Under the pieces are notes generated by a model, which saw only the letters and a program-made list of their open reading frames with translations, ran no database searches and was not told where the DNA came from. 64,000 nucleotides of DNA from Acidobacteriota bacterium (GTDB lineage Bacteria > Acidobacteriota > Terriglobia > Terriglobales > Acidobacteriaceae), in NCBI GenBank assembly GCA_021791875.1, contig JAJYVU010000001.1, positions 186,001-250,000 on the forward strand. Reading direction: 5' to 3'. Positions 56,943 to 64,000 of this stretch are shown one piece after another. The position numbers and the translations under genes are program-made. Each line of letters begins with the position of its first letter. The first letter of the stretch is position 1.

Positions 56943-57725
56943 TCAGTCTGGTTCGATACCTTCGAAGAGGCCTGGGTCATTTGTGATTTGAAGCAGGCCG
57001 GGAGCGGCGGCAAGCAGGTAGCGCTCGTACTTGAAATGCTCGTGGATGCTGGGACCGACACGGGCGATGACGCCCTGCTGGGTTCCGTGCTTGCGGAAGG
57101 CTTCGAATTTGCGCTCGCCGAGCGGGCCGAGTTCGAAGGAAAGCGACCACGGAACAGTGGGCGAACCGTCGAGCTCGGGACGGGAGCGTACAGAGACGAA
57201 CGGGGTGCTGGAGTAGTAGAGCTTTTGCGGACGATAGACGTCGAGGCGTTGGCCCTGGAAGCTGACGCCGATTTGCTCGGGGAAGAATTCCGGGCGGGCG
57301 GCCCAGTGGAAGGCCGCGGTGGTGGCGAGCGAGAGGACGATGTGGTCGCGGTGGAGGTTGACCCCGCCGTCACCGCCGAAGGTAAGGACGATTTGCGGAC
57401 GCCAGCGCCGGATATAGGACACGAGAACTCCGACGAGAGCGTAGAAATTTTCGTGGGCGAGCTGGCCGTCAGTAAAGTCGAGAACTTCATGGCGGGTGAC
57501 GCCGAGAACTTCACAGGCAGCGGCGAGTTCTATACGGCGAATACGGGCGAGGTCTTCACTGTCTTTGGCTCCGGCGCGGAAATGTGCGTTCTGCCCGGCG
57601 GTGAGACAGACAATGCTGGTTTCGATTTTCTGCTGGTGGGCTAGCAGGAGTGCGCCGCCAAAGGCGCCGCTTTCGTCGTCAGGATGAGCTGTGCAGCAGA
57701 GCAGGCGGCTGGCCGTTGAGGTCAA
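56943..57725 (-). CDS. PIG-L family N-deacetylase
   Basis: This 260-residue protein has the zinc motif CTAHPDDESGAFGGALL near its N-terminus and NLHRDHIVLSLATTAAFHW with the third zinc His. It starts at a TTG with AGGAGC upstream. Members deacetylate GlcNAc-containing small molecules such as bacillithiol or mycothiol precursors, or lipid-linked sugars. No thiol-synthesis partner (BshA, MshA) is near. It lies 11 bp after rnhB on the same strand, so it is the end of the rplS-rnhB unit. Confidence 0.9.
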   Translation of the reverse strand: MTSTASRLLCCTAHPDDESGAFGGALLLAHQQKIETSIVCLTAGQNAHFRAGAKDSEDLARIRRIELAAACEVLGVTRHEVLDFTDGQLAHENFYALVGVLVSYIRRWRPQIVLTFGGDGGVNLHRDHIVLSLATTAAFHWAARPEFFPEQIGVSFQGQRLDVYRPQKLYYSSTPFVSVRSRPELDGSPTVPWSLSFELGPLGERKFEAFRKHGTQQGVIARVGPSIHEHFKYERYLLAAAPGLLQITNDPGLFEGIEPD

Positions 57726-57736
57726 GATAAGGGCTC

Positions 57737-58450
57737 CTAAGAAAGAAATTGGTCGGTCTCAAAGAGATTGGATTGCGCGACAGGGGCAAAAGATTTTCGA
57801 TGCAGTGGAGAGGGTCCGTGCTCGAGGATGGCAGCGCGGTGCTCGGCGGTGCCGTAGCCTTTGTGGCGGGCGAGGCCATACTGCGGGAACTGGGCGTCGA
57901 GCTGGCACATGAGGCGGTCGCGATAGACCTTGGCGACGACGGAGGCGGAGGCGATGGAGATGGAAAGCGCGTCGCCGTAGACGATACTGGTTTGCGGGCA
58001 GGGGTGGTCAATGCGCATGGCGTCGATGAGGAGATGGTCGGGCGCGGGCGAGAGGCGCGAGACGGCGGCGGTCATGGCGAGGCGTGTGGCCTGGTAGATG
58101 TTGACGCGATCAATGGTTGCGGCGTCGATTTCTGCGATGGAGATGGCGAGGGCGAGGGATTGGATGTGGGCGGCGAGGTGTTCGCGGGCAGAGGGTTTGA
58201 GCAGCTTGGAGTCGCGAAGGCCGGGCAGACGGGTTTTTGGCGGCAGAATGACCGCGGCGGCGACAACGGGACCGAAGAGGGCGCCGCGGCCTACTTCGTC
58301 GACGCCGGCGATGAGGGCGGCTCCTTTGGCGCGGGCGGCACGCTCATAGCGGTCACCGCAAACGAGAGTGCGCAACATGCGCTGCTTGCGGGTGGCCGGA
58401 GAGACAGATTCAGAATCGGTCTCGAATGGAGGTTTGGAAGCCACCAGCAA
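57737..58450 (-). CDS. rnhB: Ribonuclease HII
   Basis: This 237-residue protein has the RNase HII metal-site motif AGVDEVGRGALFGPVVAAAV, LPGLRDSKLL, DHLLIDAMRI and the basic block SISIASASVVAKVYRDRLM followed by HKGYGT. It cuts RNA in DNA-RNA hybrids and at single ribonucleotides. The N-terminal ~35 residues before AARAKGAALIAGVDE are not conserved in the family and the TTG at 58450 lacks a clear ribosome-binding site; a later start is possible. It follows rplS, a common bacterial order. Confidence 0.95.
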   Translation of the reverse strand: MLVASKPPFETDSESVSPATRKQRMLRTLVCGDRYERAARAKGAALIAGVDEVGRGALFGPVVAAAVILPPKTRLPGLRDSKLLKPSAREHLAAHIQSLALAISIAEIDAATIDRVNIYQATRLAMTAAVSRLSPAPDHLLIDAMRIDHPCPQTSIVYGDALSISIASASVVAKVYRDRLMCQLDAQFPQYGLARHKGYGTAEHRAAILEHGPSPLHRKSFAPVAQSNLFETDQFLS

Positions 58451-58503
58451 AGTTTAGAGCAAGGGAACCCAAGTTGTTGAGGCGGGCGAGGGCTGCCGGC
58501 ATT

Positions 58504-58530
58504 AAAAAAGCCCCGGAGGATCCGGGGCTC
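58504..58530 (-). terminator. Intrinsic terminator after rplS
   Basis: On the minus strand AGCCCCGG(A) pairs with (T)CCGGGGCT, followed by TTTTTT. It separates rplS from rnhB. Confidence 0.88.
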
Positions 58531-58553
58531 TTGCAGTGAATTGGAGAATGAAG

Positions 58554-58907
58554 CTAGGCGCGCTCGACTTCCTTGAGACGGGCGGCCTTGCCGCGGAGCC
58601 CGCGGAGGTAGAAGAGTTTGGCACGGCGGACCTTGGCAGAGCGGATCTTCTCGACGCGGTCAATGACCTTGGAGTTGAAGGGGAAGATGCGCTCGACGCC
58701 CTGGCCGAAGCTGATTTTGCGAACGGTGAAGCTGCCCTGGGGGCCGTTCTTGCGGGCGATGACGATGCCCTCAAAAGCCTGAAGGCGTTCTTTTTCGCCT
58801 TCCTTGATCTTGACCTGCACGCGCACGGTATCGCCCGGGACAAAATCGGGCAGGTCGGTGCGATTGATTTTGTCGGCAAGCCGCTGCATGACTGGATGAA
58901 TAGACAT
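58554..58907 (-). CDS. rplS: 50S ribosomal protein L19
   Basis: This 117-residue protein matches L19 over its length: [56 protein letters not shown] and [19 protein letters not shown]. It sits at the 30S-50S interface. AGGA lies before the ATG. In most bacteria rplS directly follows trmD; here two unrelated genes lie between. Confidence 0.98.
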   Translation of the reverse strand: MSIHPVMQRLADKINRTDLPDFVPGDTVRVQVKIKEGEKERLQAFEGIVIARKNGPQGSFTVRKISFGQGVERIFPFNSKVIDRVEKIRSAKVRRAKLFYLRGLRGKAARLKEVERA

Positions 58908-58986
58908 AGTTTTTTCCTGGAGATTGACTCAGAATTTCTAGTTTACAGGAAAATGATCCGGTTGCCGAGGGCTAGGCCGCTCAAAT

Positions 58987-59256
58987 CTATCGGCGCCTTC
59001 TGGGCTGTTGCCTGGGCCAGTAGGGAAATTCGACGGCATAGAGCTCGCTTGTGAGGTCGGCGACGCGCTGCTGTAGACGTGCTTGAGCATCAGCAATGGC
59101 CAGGTTATAGACGGCCGGTCCGATTTCCTGGAGGATGAAGTCCAAGAGCAGGCTGGCGGTGAGATCGCCGATCGGTTCCGACAGATTCTCTTCAAAATAG
59201 CGTTTGAGGGATGCGACGGCATCGGTCTGCGCCGGTTTGTTGAGCTCAATTTCCAA
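58987..59256 (-). CDS. DUF2164-family small protein
   Basis: The 89-residue product starts at a TTG (59256) with a strong AAGGAG 7 bases upstream. MEIELNKPAQTDAVASLKR, then RYFEENLSEPIGDLTASLLL, FILQEIGPAVYNLAIADAQA and VADLTSELYAVEFPYWP cover the whole DUF2164 family pattern. It is probably all-helical and cytoplasmic; function unknown. A longer frame reaching 59901 overlaps the PAP2 gene and is not used. It lies on the minus strand between trmD and rplS. Confidence 0.85.
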   Translation of the reverse strand: MEIELNKPAQTDAVASLKRYFEENLSEPIGDLTASLLLDFILQEIGPAVYNLAIADAQARLQQRVADLTSELYAVEFPYWPRQQPRRRR

Positions 59257-59352
59257 ATCGGTGCTCCTTCTGCAGGACTTAATTGCATTGAAACATTTAT
59301 CTTGGATAGGGTTCCCTGCAAGATCATTCTTTCTGAGCCGGAGGACGTTCCC

Positions 59353-60186
59353 CTGCATACATCCCGACTGCATCGCTCTGTTGCCGCGCTGATCTGCACG
59401 ATGGCGCTTGGTTGTGTTTCCGTTTTTGCTGCTACACCGCTGCCGAATGCTCCAGTGCCGGTTGCGGTGTTGCCCAATGCTCCGGCAGCGCAGAAGCAGC
59501 CGGTAGAGAGCCGCCAGGCGGTAACCGCGCGGAATGCGCCAGGGCAGGTGATTCGCCAGCAGGGGGCGATCTGGACGAGTCCCGCGCGCATCCGGGCGCA
59601 TGACCTGATCTGGCTGGCGCCGGTGGCGGCGGCGACGGGCGCGGCGCTTGCGACGGACCACCACACGATGTCGCAGGTGGTGAGCCATGACGCGACATTC
59701 AACCAGGACAACGTGAATGTGTCGGATGGGGTGATTGGAGGATTGCTCGGTGCTCCGGTGGCACTCTACGGGTGGGGCCTGATGAAGCATGACCAGCATG
59801 CGCACGAGACAGGGATTCTGGGCTCGGAAGCGATTGTGGACGGGCTGGTGGTGGACGAGGCGATGAAGCTGGTTTTCTGGCGGGAACGGCCGGTACTGCA
59901 CAACGCGCGAGGGGATTTCTTCCAGGGCGATGCGACTGCAGACTCATCGTTTCCGTCGACCCATGCGGTGCTGGCGTGGTCATCGGCCGCGGTGCTGGCC
60001 GGGGAGTATCCGACATGGTGGAAGCAGGCGGGAGTGTATACCGCAGCGACGACCGTGAGCCTGACGCGGGTTCTGGGACGACAGCATTTTCCGACAGATG
60101 TGCTCGTGGGTAGCACGATTGGCTGGTTGATCGGGCACTACGTGTACCGGCACTATCACCGCTGGGAATTGCGCAGGAAGAATTAG
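59353..60186 (+). CDS. Secreted or membrane PAP2-family phosphatase
   Basis: The phosphatase signature is complete: KLVFWRERP (KX6RP), SSFPSTHAVLAWSSA (PSTH in place of PSGH) and SLTRVLGRQHFPTD (RX5HX3D). No ATG start is well placed. CGGAGG at 59339-59344 stands 8 bases before a CTG at 59353 that would give a good signal peptide (LHRSVAALICTMALG). A TTG at 59302 or ATG at 59401 are alternatives. It probably dephosphorylates a lipid such as undecaprenyl diphosphate or phosphatidate. It is on the plus strand, interrupting the minus-strand ribosomal block. Confidence 0.88.
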   Translation: MHTSRLHRSVAALICTMALGCVSVFAATPLPNAPVPVAVLPNAPAAQKQPVESRQAVTARNAPGQVIRQQGAIWTSPARIRAHDLIWLAPVAAATGAALATDHHTMSQVVSHDATFNQDNVNVSDGVIGGLLGAPVALYGWGLMKHDQHAHETGILGSEAIVDGLVVDEAMKLVFWRERPVLHNARGDFFQGDATADSSFPSTHAVLAWSSAAVLAGEYPTWWKQAGVYTAATTVSLTRVLGRQHFPTDVLVGSTIGWLIGHYVYRHYHRWELRRKN

Positions 60187-60207
60187 ACGGGGCCGAGACG
60201 GCAGGAA

Positions 60208-61038
60208 CTACTTCTCCGATTCTTGCGACTGGATCGAGCGCAGGAATCGGTGGTCTTCGGCGGAGAGGTCGGCCTTTTCGAGGAGATCGGGGCGGTTGCG
60301 CAGGGTTTTTTCCAAAGCGCGCTCGCGGCGCCAGCGGCGGATCTGATCATGATTGCCACCGGCGAGGACGTCAGGGATGGCGAGGCCGCGGAAGTCTGCC
60401 GGCCGTGTGTAGTGGGGATAGTCGAGCAGTCCGCCGGAGCCGTGCGTGGAGAGCGGCGGCGCGCCTCCTTGGGGGGAAAATTGGGCGGTGAGATCGCTTT
60501 GCGCGGGGCCGAAGCTCTCATAGGCGCTGGAGGCTTCGTTGCCGAGGACGCCGGGGATGAGGCGCATGGTGGCGTCAATGACGACGGCTGCCGCGAGCTC
60601 GCCACCAGAGAGAACGTAGTCGCCGATGGAGAGTTCCTGGTCGCAATGGAGGATGTTGACGCGTTCGTCGACGCCTTCGTAGCGGCCACAGATGAGTACG
60701 ACGCGGTCGAGCGTTGCGAGCCGGCTGGCGACGGGCTGGGTAAAGGACGCGCCCTGTGCGGAGAGCAGGATAACGGATTCACGACCAGTGTCGCGGTTGG
60801 ATTTTGGGGTGACGCCGAGGGATTCGATGGCTTCGGTAAGAGGTTCGGGCTTGAGGACCATGCCTTCGCCGCCGCCGAAGGGGCGATCGTCAACCGTGCG
60901 GTGACGGTCGTGGGTGAAGTTGCGAAGATCGTGGCAGTCGACGGAGACGAGGCCGTTGGCAATGGCGCGGCGCATGACACCGTGAGCGAAGATGCTGGTA
61001 AAGAATTCCGGGAAGATAGTGACGATATCGAAGCGCAT
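60208..61038 (-). CDS. trmD: tRNA (guanine-N1-)-methyltransferase
   Basis: This 276-residue protein has the SPOUT trefoil-knot motifs DDRPFGGGEGMVLKPEPL, VVLICGRYEGVDERV, ELSIGDYVLSGGELAA and the C-terminal PADFRGLAIPDVLAGGNH. It methylates G37 of tRNAs with a G at position 36, preventing +1 frameshifts. It is 8 bp after rimM. A 20-residue loop (AQFSPQGGAPPLSTHGSGG) before LLDYPHYTRP is longer than in many TrmD proteins. Confidence 0.97.
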   Translation of the reverse strand: MRFDIVTIFPEFFTSIFAHGVMRRAIANGLVSVDCHDLRNFTHDRHRTVDDRPFGGGEGMVLKPEPLTEAIESLGVTPKSNRDTGRESVILLSAQGASFTQPVASRLATLDRVVLICGRYEGVDERVNILHCDQELSIGDYVLSGGELAAAVVIDATMRLIPGVLGNEASSAYESFGPAQSDLTAQFSPQGGAPPLSTHGSGGLLDYPHYTRPADFRGLAIPDVLAGGNHDQIRRWRRERALEKTLRNRPDLLEKADLSAEDHRFLRSIQSQESEK

Positions 61039-61046
61039 GACGGAGC

Positions 61047-61631
61047 TTATTCGGTTCTTGCGTTCCTGGCGGAGGGTACGTTGATGTCGAGCAAGCCCTC
61101 GGGTAGGCGCATGTCGACCCGGTGGTTGGGGATGTCGAGGCGGATCAGCATGGCCTTGACGAAGGGGATTTCCGCGGTGAGCGCGGGGTTGTCTTCGCGG
61201 CGAATCACGAGCAGATCCGTGTTGCTGGCCTGACGGTCGACGTCGATGATGGAGCCGATGAGGCGCGGGCCGTCAGCGGGCGCGGTGTCAAAGACAGAGC
61301 AGCCGATGAGGTCGTCGATGTAGGCAGAGTCGGGATCGAGTGGCGCGCGTTCTTCGACGGGAATGACAAGGTTGAGGCCGCGGAGAGTTTCAGCGTCGTT
61401 GATGGAATCGACGCCGACGAGCTTGAGCACGACGCGGCCCGGTGTGAGGCGGAAATCCTCAAGTTGGACAGGGCGAGGTTCTGGGTTCTCCTCCTTCGGT
61501 AAAGCGAGGAAGAGGCGCTTTCGTTCCGCAAATTTTTCCGGAAAATCTGTGAGCAGGTCTGCGATCACCTCACCCCTGCGTCCCTGGGGGCGAACGATGT
61601 GCGCGAGGGTAACCCAGGGGGTGGGTGGCAT
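61047..61631 (-). CDS. rimM: 16S rRNA processing protein RimM
   Basis: This 194-residue protein has the RimM N-domain (WVTLAHIVRPQGRRGEVIAD, LKLVGVDSINDAETLRG) and a PRC-barrel C-domain (YIDDLIGCSVFD, IPFVKAMLIRLDIPN). It assists assembly of the 30S head near S19. It starts 5 bp after the KH gene stop. Confidence 0.96.
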   Translation of the reverse strand: MPPTPWVTLAHIVRPQGRRGEVIADLLTDFPEKFAERKRLFLALPKEENPEPRPVQLEDFRLTPGRVVLKLVGVDSINDAETLRGLNLVIPVEERAPLDPDSAYIDDLIGCSVFDTAPADGPRLIGSIIDVDRQASNTDLLVIRREDNPALTAEIPFVKAMLIRLDIPNHRVDMRLPEGLLDINVPSARNARTE

Positions 61632-61636
61632 GCGAT

Positions 61637-61915
61637 CTACTCTTTTTCCGAACGATCCTCTTCAATGATGTCGAGGGTGTAGCGGTGATGATGCTTCATG
61701 CTGACCGCTCCGAGGATGGTCCGCATGGAGCGGGCGGTTCGGCCCTGCTTGCCGATGACCTTACCGACATCGGTGGGGGCGACATGAAGTCGCAGGACGG
61801 TGCTTTCGTCACCCTCCTGGGCTTCGACGACGACCGCGGAGGGGTCGTCGACCAGAGCCTTCGCGATTTCAGTCACTAACTGCTGCATGTTATCCGGGCG
61901 TTCAAGTTCCGTCAT
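61637..61915 (-). CDS. khpA: KH-domain RNA-binding protein
   Basis: From ATG 61915 with GGGAGG upstream the product has 92 residues. The KH motif is VAPTDVGKVIGKQGRTARSM with the GKQG loop. KhpA proteins bind RNA, often with KhpB, and affect cell size and translation. Its place between rpsP and rimM is conserved in many bacteria. The frame upstream to 62029 has no similarity. Confidence 0.93.
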   Translation of the reverse strand: MTELERPDNMQQLVTEIAKALVDDPSAVVVEAQEGDESTVLRLHVAPTDVGKVIGKQGRTARSMRTILGAVSMKHHHRYTLDIIEEDRSEKE

Positions 61916-62161
61916 ATACAGCCTCCCGTGGCAGCCCGAAGTAGCTGACCATTCCCTGCCAGCAGCCTGTTGAAGAGCGAACCTGCCGCCGGATGGGCAC
62001 CCTGTTCTGCTGCAAAGTGCAGCAGGCAAGGATAACGGGTCCCGCGCTTTAGCGAGTGGCTTTGGCGCGTTTTCAACAAACCACTAACAGCGCATCTTCG
62101 CAGAGGTTCACTCATAAACGCAAATGATTCTGCGCTCTAGAAACCAAGCCGAGGGGGGAAA

Positions 62162-62410
62162 TTATGCCGCTACAGACGCGGGCTGCTGTGCAACGAGCTT
62201 GGCAACACGGTCAGAAAGCTGAGCACCTTTGCTTACCCAATAATCAATACGCTCGCGCTTGAGCGTGACGCTGGCGGGGTTGGTGCGGGGATTGTAAGTA
62301 CCGACAACCTCGAGCGAACGGCCATTGCGGGCGCGGCTTTTCTCGATGACAACAATACGATAGTAAGGCTGCTTGCGCGCACCCATGCGCGCGAGACGAA
62401 TCATGACCAC
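62162..62410 (-). CDS. rpsP: 30S ribosomal protein S16
   Basis: This 82-residue protein matches S16: MIRLARMGARKQPYYRIVV, SRARNGRSLEVVGTYNPR, and ERIDYWVSKGAQLSDRVAKL. The start may be the GTG at 62410 or the ATG at 62404. AAGGAT lies upstream. It heads the rpsP-khpA-rimM-trmD unit; 246 bp separate it from khpA, a longer gap than usual, with a CTGCTGCA/TGCAGCAG hairpin near 62010. Confidence 0.97.
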   Translation of the reverse strand: MVMIRLARMGARKQPYYRIVVIEKSRARNGRSLEVVGTYNPRTNPASVTLKRERIDYWVSKGAQLSDRVAKLVAQQPASVAA

Positions 62411-62871
62411 AGCGAATCAATCCTTTCGAACTACAACTATAGAGGGAAGGGCGGCGTATCCAGAAGCGGGGCGGCCGGTTGCAGCGCCCTAATCGAAAGA
62501 TCGACGTATCCCTAAACTACTAATATACCAGCAAATGGCGGGATTCCCATGATTGCCGGAGTGGCATGGGGCGGGAAAATCGAAGGAGTTGCAAAGTATG
62601 CAAGGGCCCGCTGACCCTTGGATTGGTGACCGACGGGCACCGAGAGATGATTCTCTCGTCATCTGCGAACGAGTCAAGAGTCAGAGACCGGGAAGTCAGC
62701 CGCTCCTGGCGCAAAAAAAAAATTTACCGGGCAATTCTTGGGCGTACTTCTGTGGGGGACGGAGTGTGAGCCCTCCGGCGTTGCGGCTAAAGCAAAATGC
62801 AGTCGGCAAGTACCGGGTAAGACGGAGCAGTGGTGCGCGCGCCCCCCAGTGGAAACGCGCGCGGACTCGAT
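62411..62871. other. Intergenic region upstream of rpsP
   Basis: 461 bases. It holds a hairpin CGAGAG...CTCTCG near 62640-62660, a run of ten A at about 62713-62722 (a T-run on the minus strand, possible terminator of the arylsulfotransferase gene) and TATATT about 62525 (a possible -10 for rpsP, minus strand). Frames at 62553-62978 have no family signal. Confidence 0.45.
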
Positions 62872-64000
62872 TTACCACTGGACGCCGGGGTAGAGGCTGG
62901 GGATGCGTTTGGCGCGATATAGATTGGCGCCGACTTCGTGCATGGTCCAGACGGTCTGGGGCGTACTTGTGGGGGTGATTTCCTCGATGTTGGAGGTGTA
63001 TTCGCCGTTCGAAGCCGGCGGTTGGTTACAGAGGTCGAATTCGAGGTCGCCGTTGCCCAGGACTTCCGCGTTGCCGCCCCAGGCGTTGTAGTCGGCGGTG
63101 GGGACTTTGTACTGGAACTTGAGCGTGGCAGTCATCGTCGAGGTGTTGACGTTCAGGATGGGGACGGTACTGTAGCAGGGGAACGAAGATGAGCCGCAAA
63201 CGTTGCCGGAGCTGTCGACGCGATCGTCGCCGTTATCCATCACCGTGATGTCGAAGTTGCCCGCCGTGGTGGTGCCGATGAAGTGGGGGCCGTGTTGTGC
63301 ATAGAACCAGTCGATGGGGGCAGTGCCGTTCTCAAGGGTGAAATTGCCCTGATGGCCAAGGTGCCAGAGGATGTCGCCATTGCCCTTACCATTGTCGTAG
63401 TTGATCTTGATGAGCCAGTTCTGGTGACGGATGGAAACGAGCAGGTTGCCGTCTGTGGGTGAGTAGACGACGGCGTTGGTGTGGGTCCAGTCGGGGAAGT
63501 TCATTGGGTGGCGGTTGAGGTCGAGATGATCGAATTCGTTCCAGACCCAGACGGGTTTGAGGTTGGTATCAAGATCGACGATGACGTCGCCCGCGACGTT
63601 GATGGGGCTGGGTTCGCCGGTCAGGCCTGTTTCTGAATTGATGGTGTTGGCGAGGACGATCCAGTGGCCGTTGGGTAGCACGGCGACATCGTGATGAAAA
63701 TCGTAGAGGGTGAATTTGTAGCCGGCGGCAGCCAACTCGGAGTTGAGCTGCGCCATGGTGATCTGCTTGATCGGATTGCCGGCGAGATCAATTTCGCGGA
63801 TGAGATCGGTGGTGCCGGATGGCGGCGTTACGAGGTCATTGCTGGATGGCAGATTTTGCGAAGAAGGGTACGAAAGAACGACGATCATATCGCCGTTTGG
63901 CAGCAGTTTGATGGGCTGAACGATGGTGGAGAAGCTACCGTTACTAGTACGGTCGGCGTAGTTGTAGCCCCAGATGATGTTGCCTTTCAGGTCTGTGGCG
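62872..64000 (-). CDS. Arylsulfotransferase (ASST)-like protein, C-terminal part (runs off the right edge)
   Basis: The minus-strand frame is open from the right edge (TDLKGNIIWGYNYADR) to a stop at 62872, about 375 residues. Repeated propeller-type blocks with ASST-like His positions appear: FHHDVAVLPNGHWIVLA, WTHTNAVVYSPTDGNLL, ISIRHQNWLIKI-type sequence, GDILWHLGHQGNF and YAQHGPHFIGTT. ASST enzymes are periplasmic and transfer sulfate between phenolic compounds using a catalytic His. Its N-terminus and any signal peptide are outside the window. Confidence 0.82.
   Translation of the reverse strand, partial: ATDLKGNIIWGYNYADRTSNGSFSTIVQPIKLLPNGDMIVVLSYPSSQNLPSSNDLVTPPSGTTDLIREIDLAGNPIKQITMAQLNSELAAAGYKFTLYDFHHDVAVLPNGHWIVLANTINSETGLTGEPSPINVAGDVIVDLDTNLKPVWVWNEFDHLDLNRHPMNFPDWTHTNAVVYSPTDGNLLVSIRHQNWLIKINYDNGKGNGDILWHLGHQGNFTLENGTAPIDWFYAQHGPHFIGTTTAGNFDITVMDNGDDRVDSSGNVCGSSSFPCYSTVPILNVNTSTMTATLKFQYKVPTADYNAWGGNAEVLGNGDLEFDLCNQPPASNGEYTSNIEEITPTSTPQTVWTMHEVGANLYRAKRIPSLYPGVQW

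Noticed and set aside
62553-62978. Plus-strand frame of 141 residues
   Set aside because: Low-complexity Arg-rich sequence crossing the end of the arylsulfotransferase-like gene, with no motif.
1-64000. CRISPR arrays, prophage or insertion sequences
   Set aside because: No spaced direct repeats, transposase, integrase or phage structural gene was seen.

Overview
This window looks like a chromosomal segment of an Acidobacteriota member, most likely class Terriglobia (family Acidobacteriaceae). The grounds are high GC, three large Oar-like TonB-dependent receptors with an N-terminal carboxypeptidase-regulatory domain, an acidobacterial VWA-type secreted protein, many secreted glycoside hydrolases, LPS genes (Gram-negative envelope), and the order rpsP-KH-rimM-trmD...rplS-rnhB. 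The taxonomic call is inferred from gene content only; no rRNA gene is present.

Layout. 1-540: 5' end of ppk1 on the minus strand, cut by the window edge. 725-4302: a small sigma-like protein, then a TolC outer-membrane channel and an EmrA/HlyD adaptor, preceded by a long nested inverted repeat. 4470-9719: Dps ferritin, a DedA-rhodanese fusion, UbiD decarboxylase, a lone NuoI, and a SYLF protein. 9857-12442: an lpxL-like acyltransferase, lpxD and a MobB-like P-loop protein (lipid A block). 12545-22801: a secreted unknown, a TonB-dependent receptor, a VWA protein with YPGG repeats, an HNH nuclease with ComF, periplasmic trehalase and malic enzyme.

23077-34407 is a polysaccharide-use region: a very long GH31 enzyme, a large TonB-dependent receptor with a LacI-type palindrome upstream, a TPR protein and a Tat-exported GH3. 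It is followed at 34574-41082 by genes that fit a non-phosphorylative aldose oxidation route: a Tat-signal Gfo/Idh dehydrogenase and a secreted SMP-30 lactonase, an ACS-type MFS transporter, a YjhG/YagF-type aldonate dehydratase and an FAH-fold enzyme. I infer periplasmic sugar oxidation, aldonate uptake and Weimberg-like dehydration.

41283-41584 holds tRNA-Phe(GAA) with two 114-bp tandem units at its 3' side, each carrying the tRNA 3' half. Then come an ADA-family hydrolase, a GT1 glycosyltransferase, a VOC protein, alaS (with an apparent in-frame insertion), an AMIN/amidase_3 cell-wall amidase, a GH9 cellulase and a TonB-dependent receptor. 56943-62410 (mainly minus strand) is the ribosome-maturation block rpsP-khpA-rimM-trmD, then a PAP2 phosphatase (plus strand), a DUF2164 protein, rplS, rnhB and a PIG-L deacetylase. 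The right edge cuts an arylsulfotransferase-like gene. I see no CRISPR array, prophage or intact insertion sequence.
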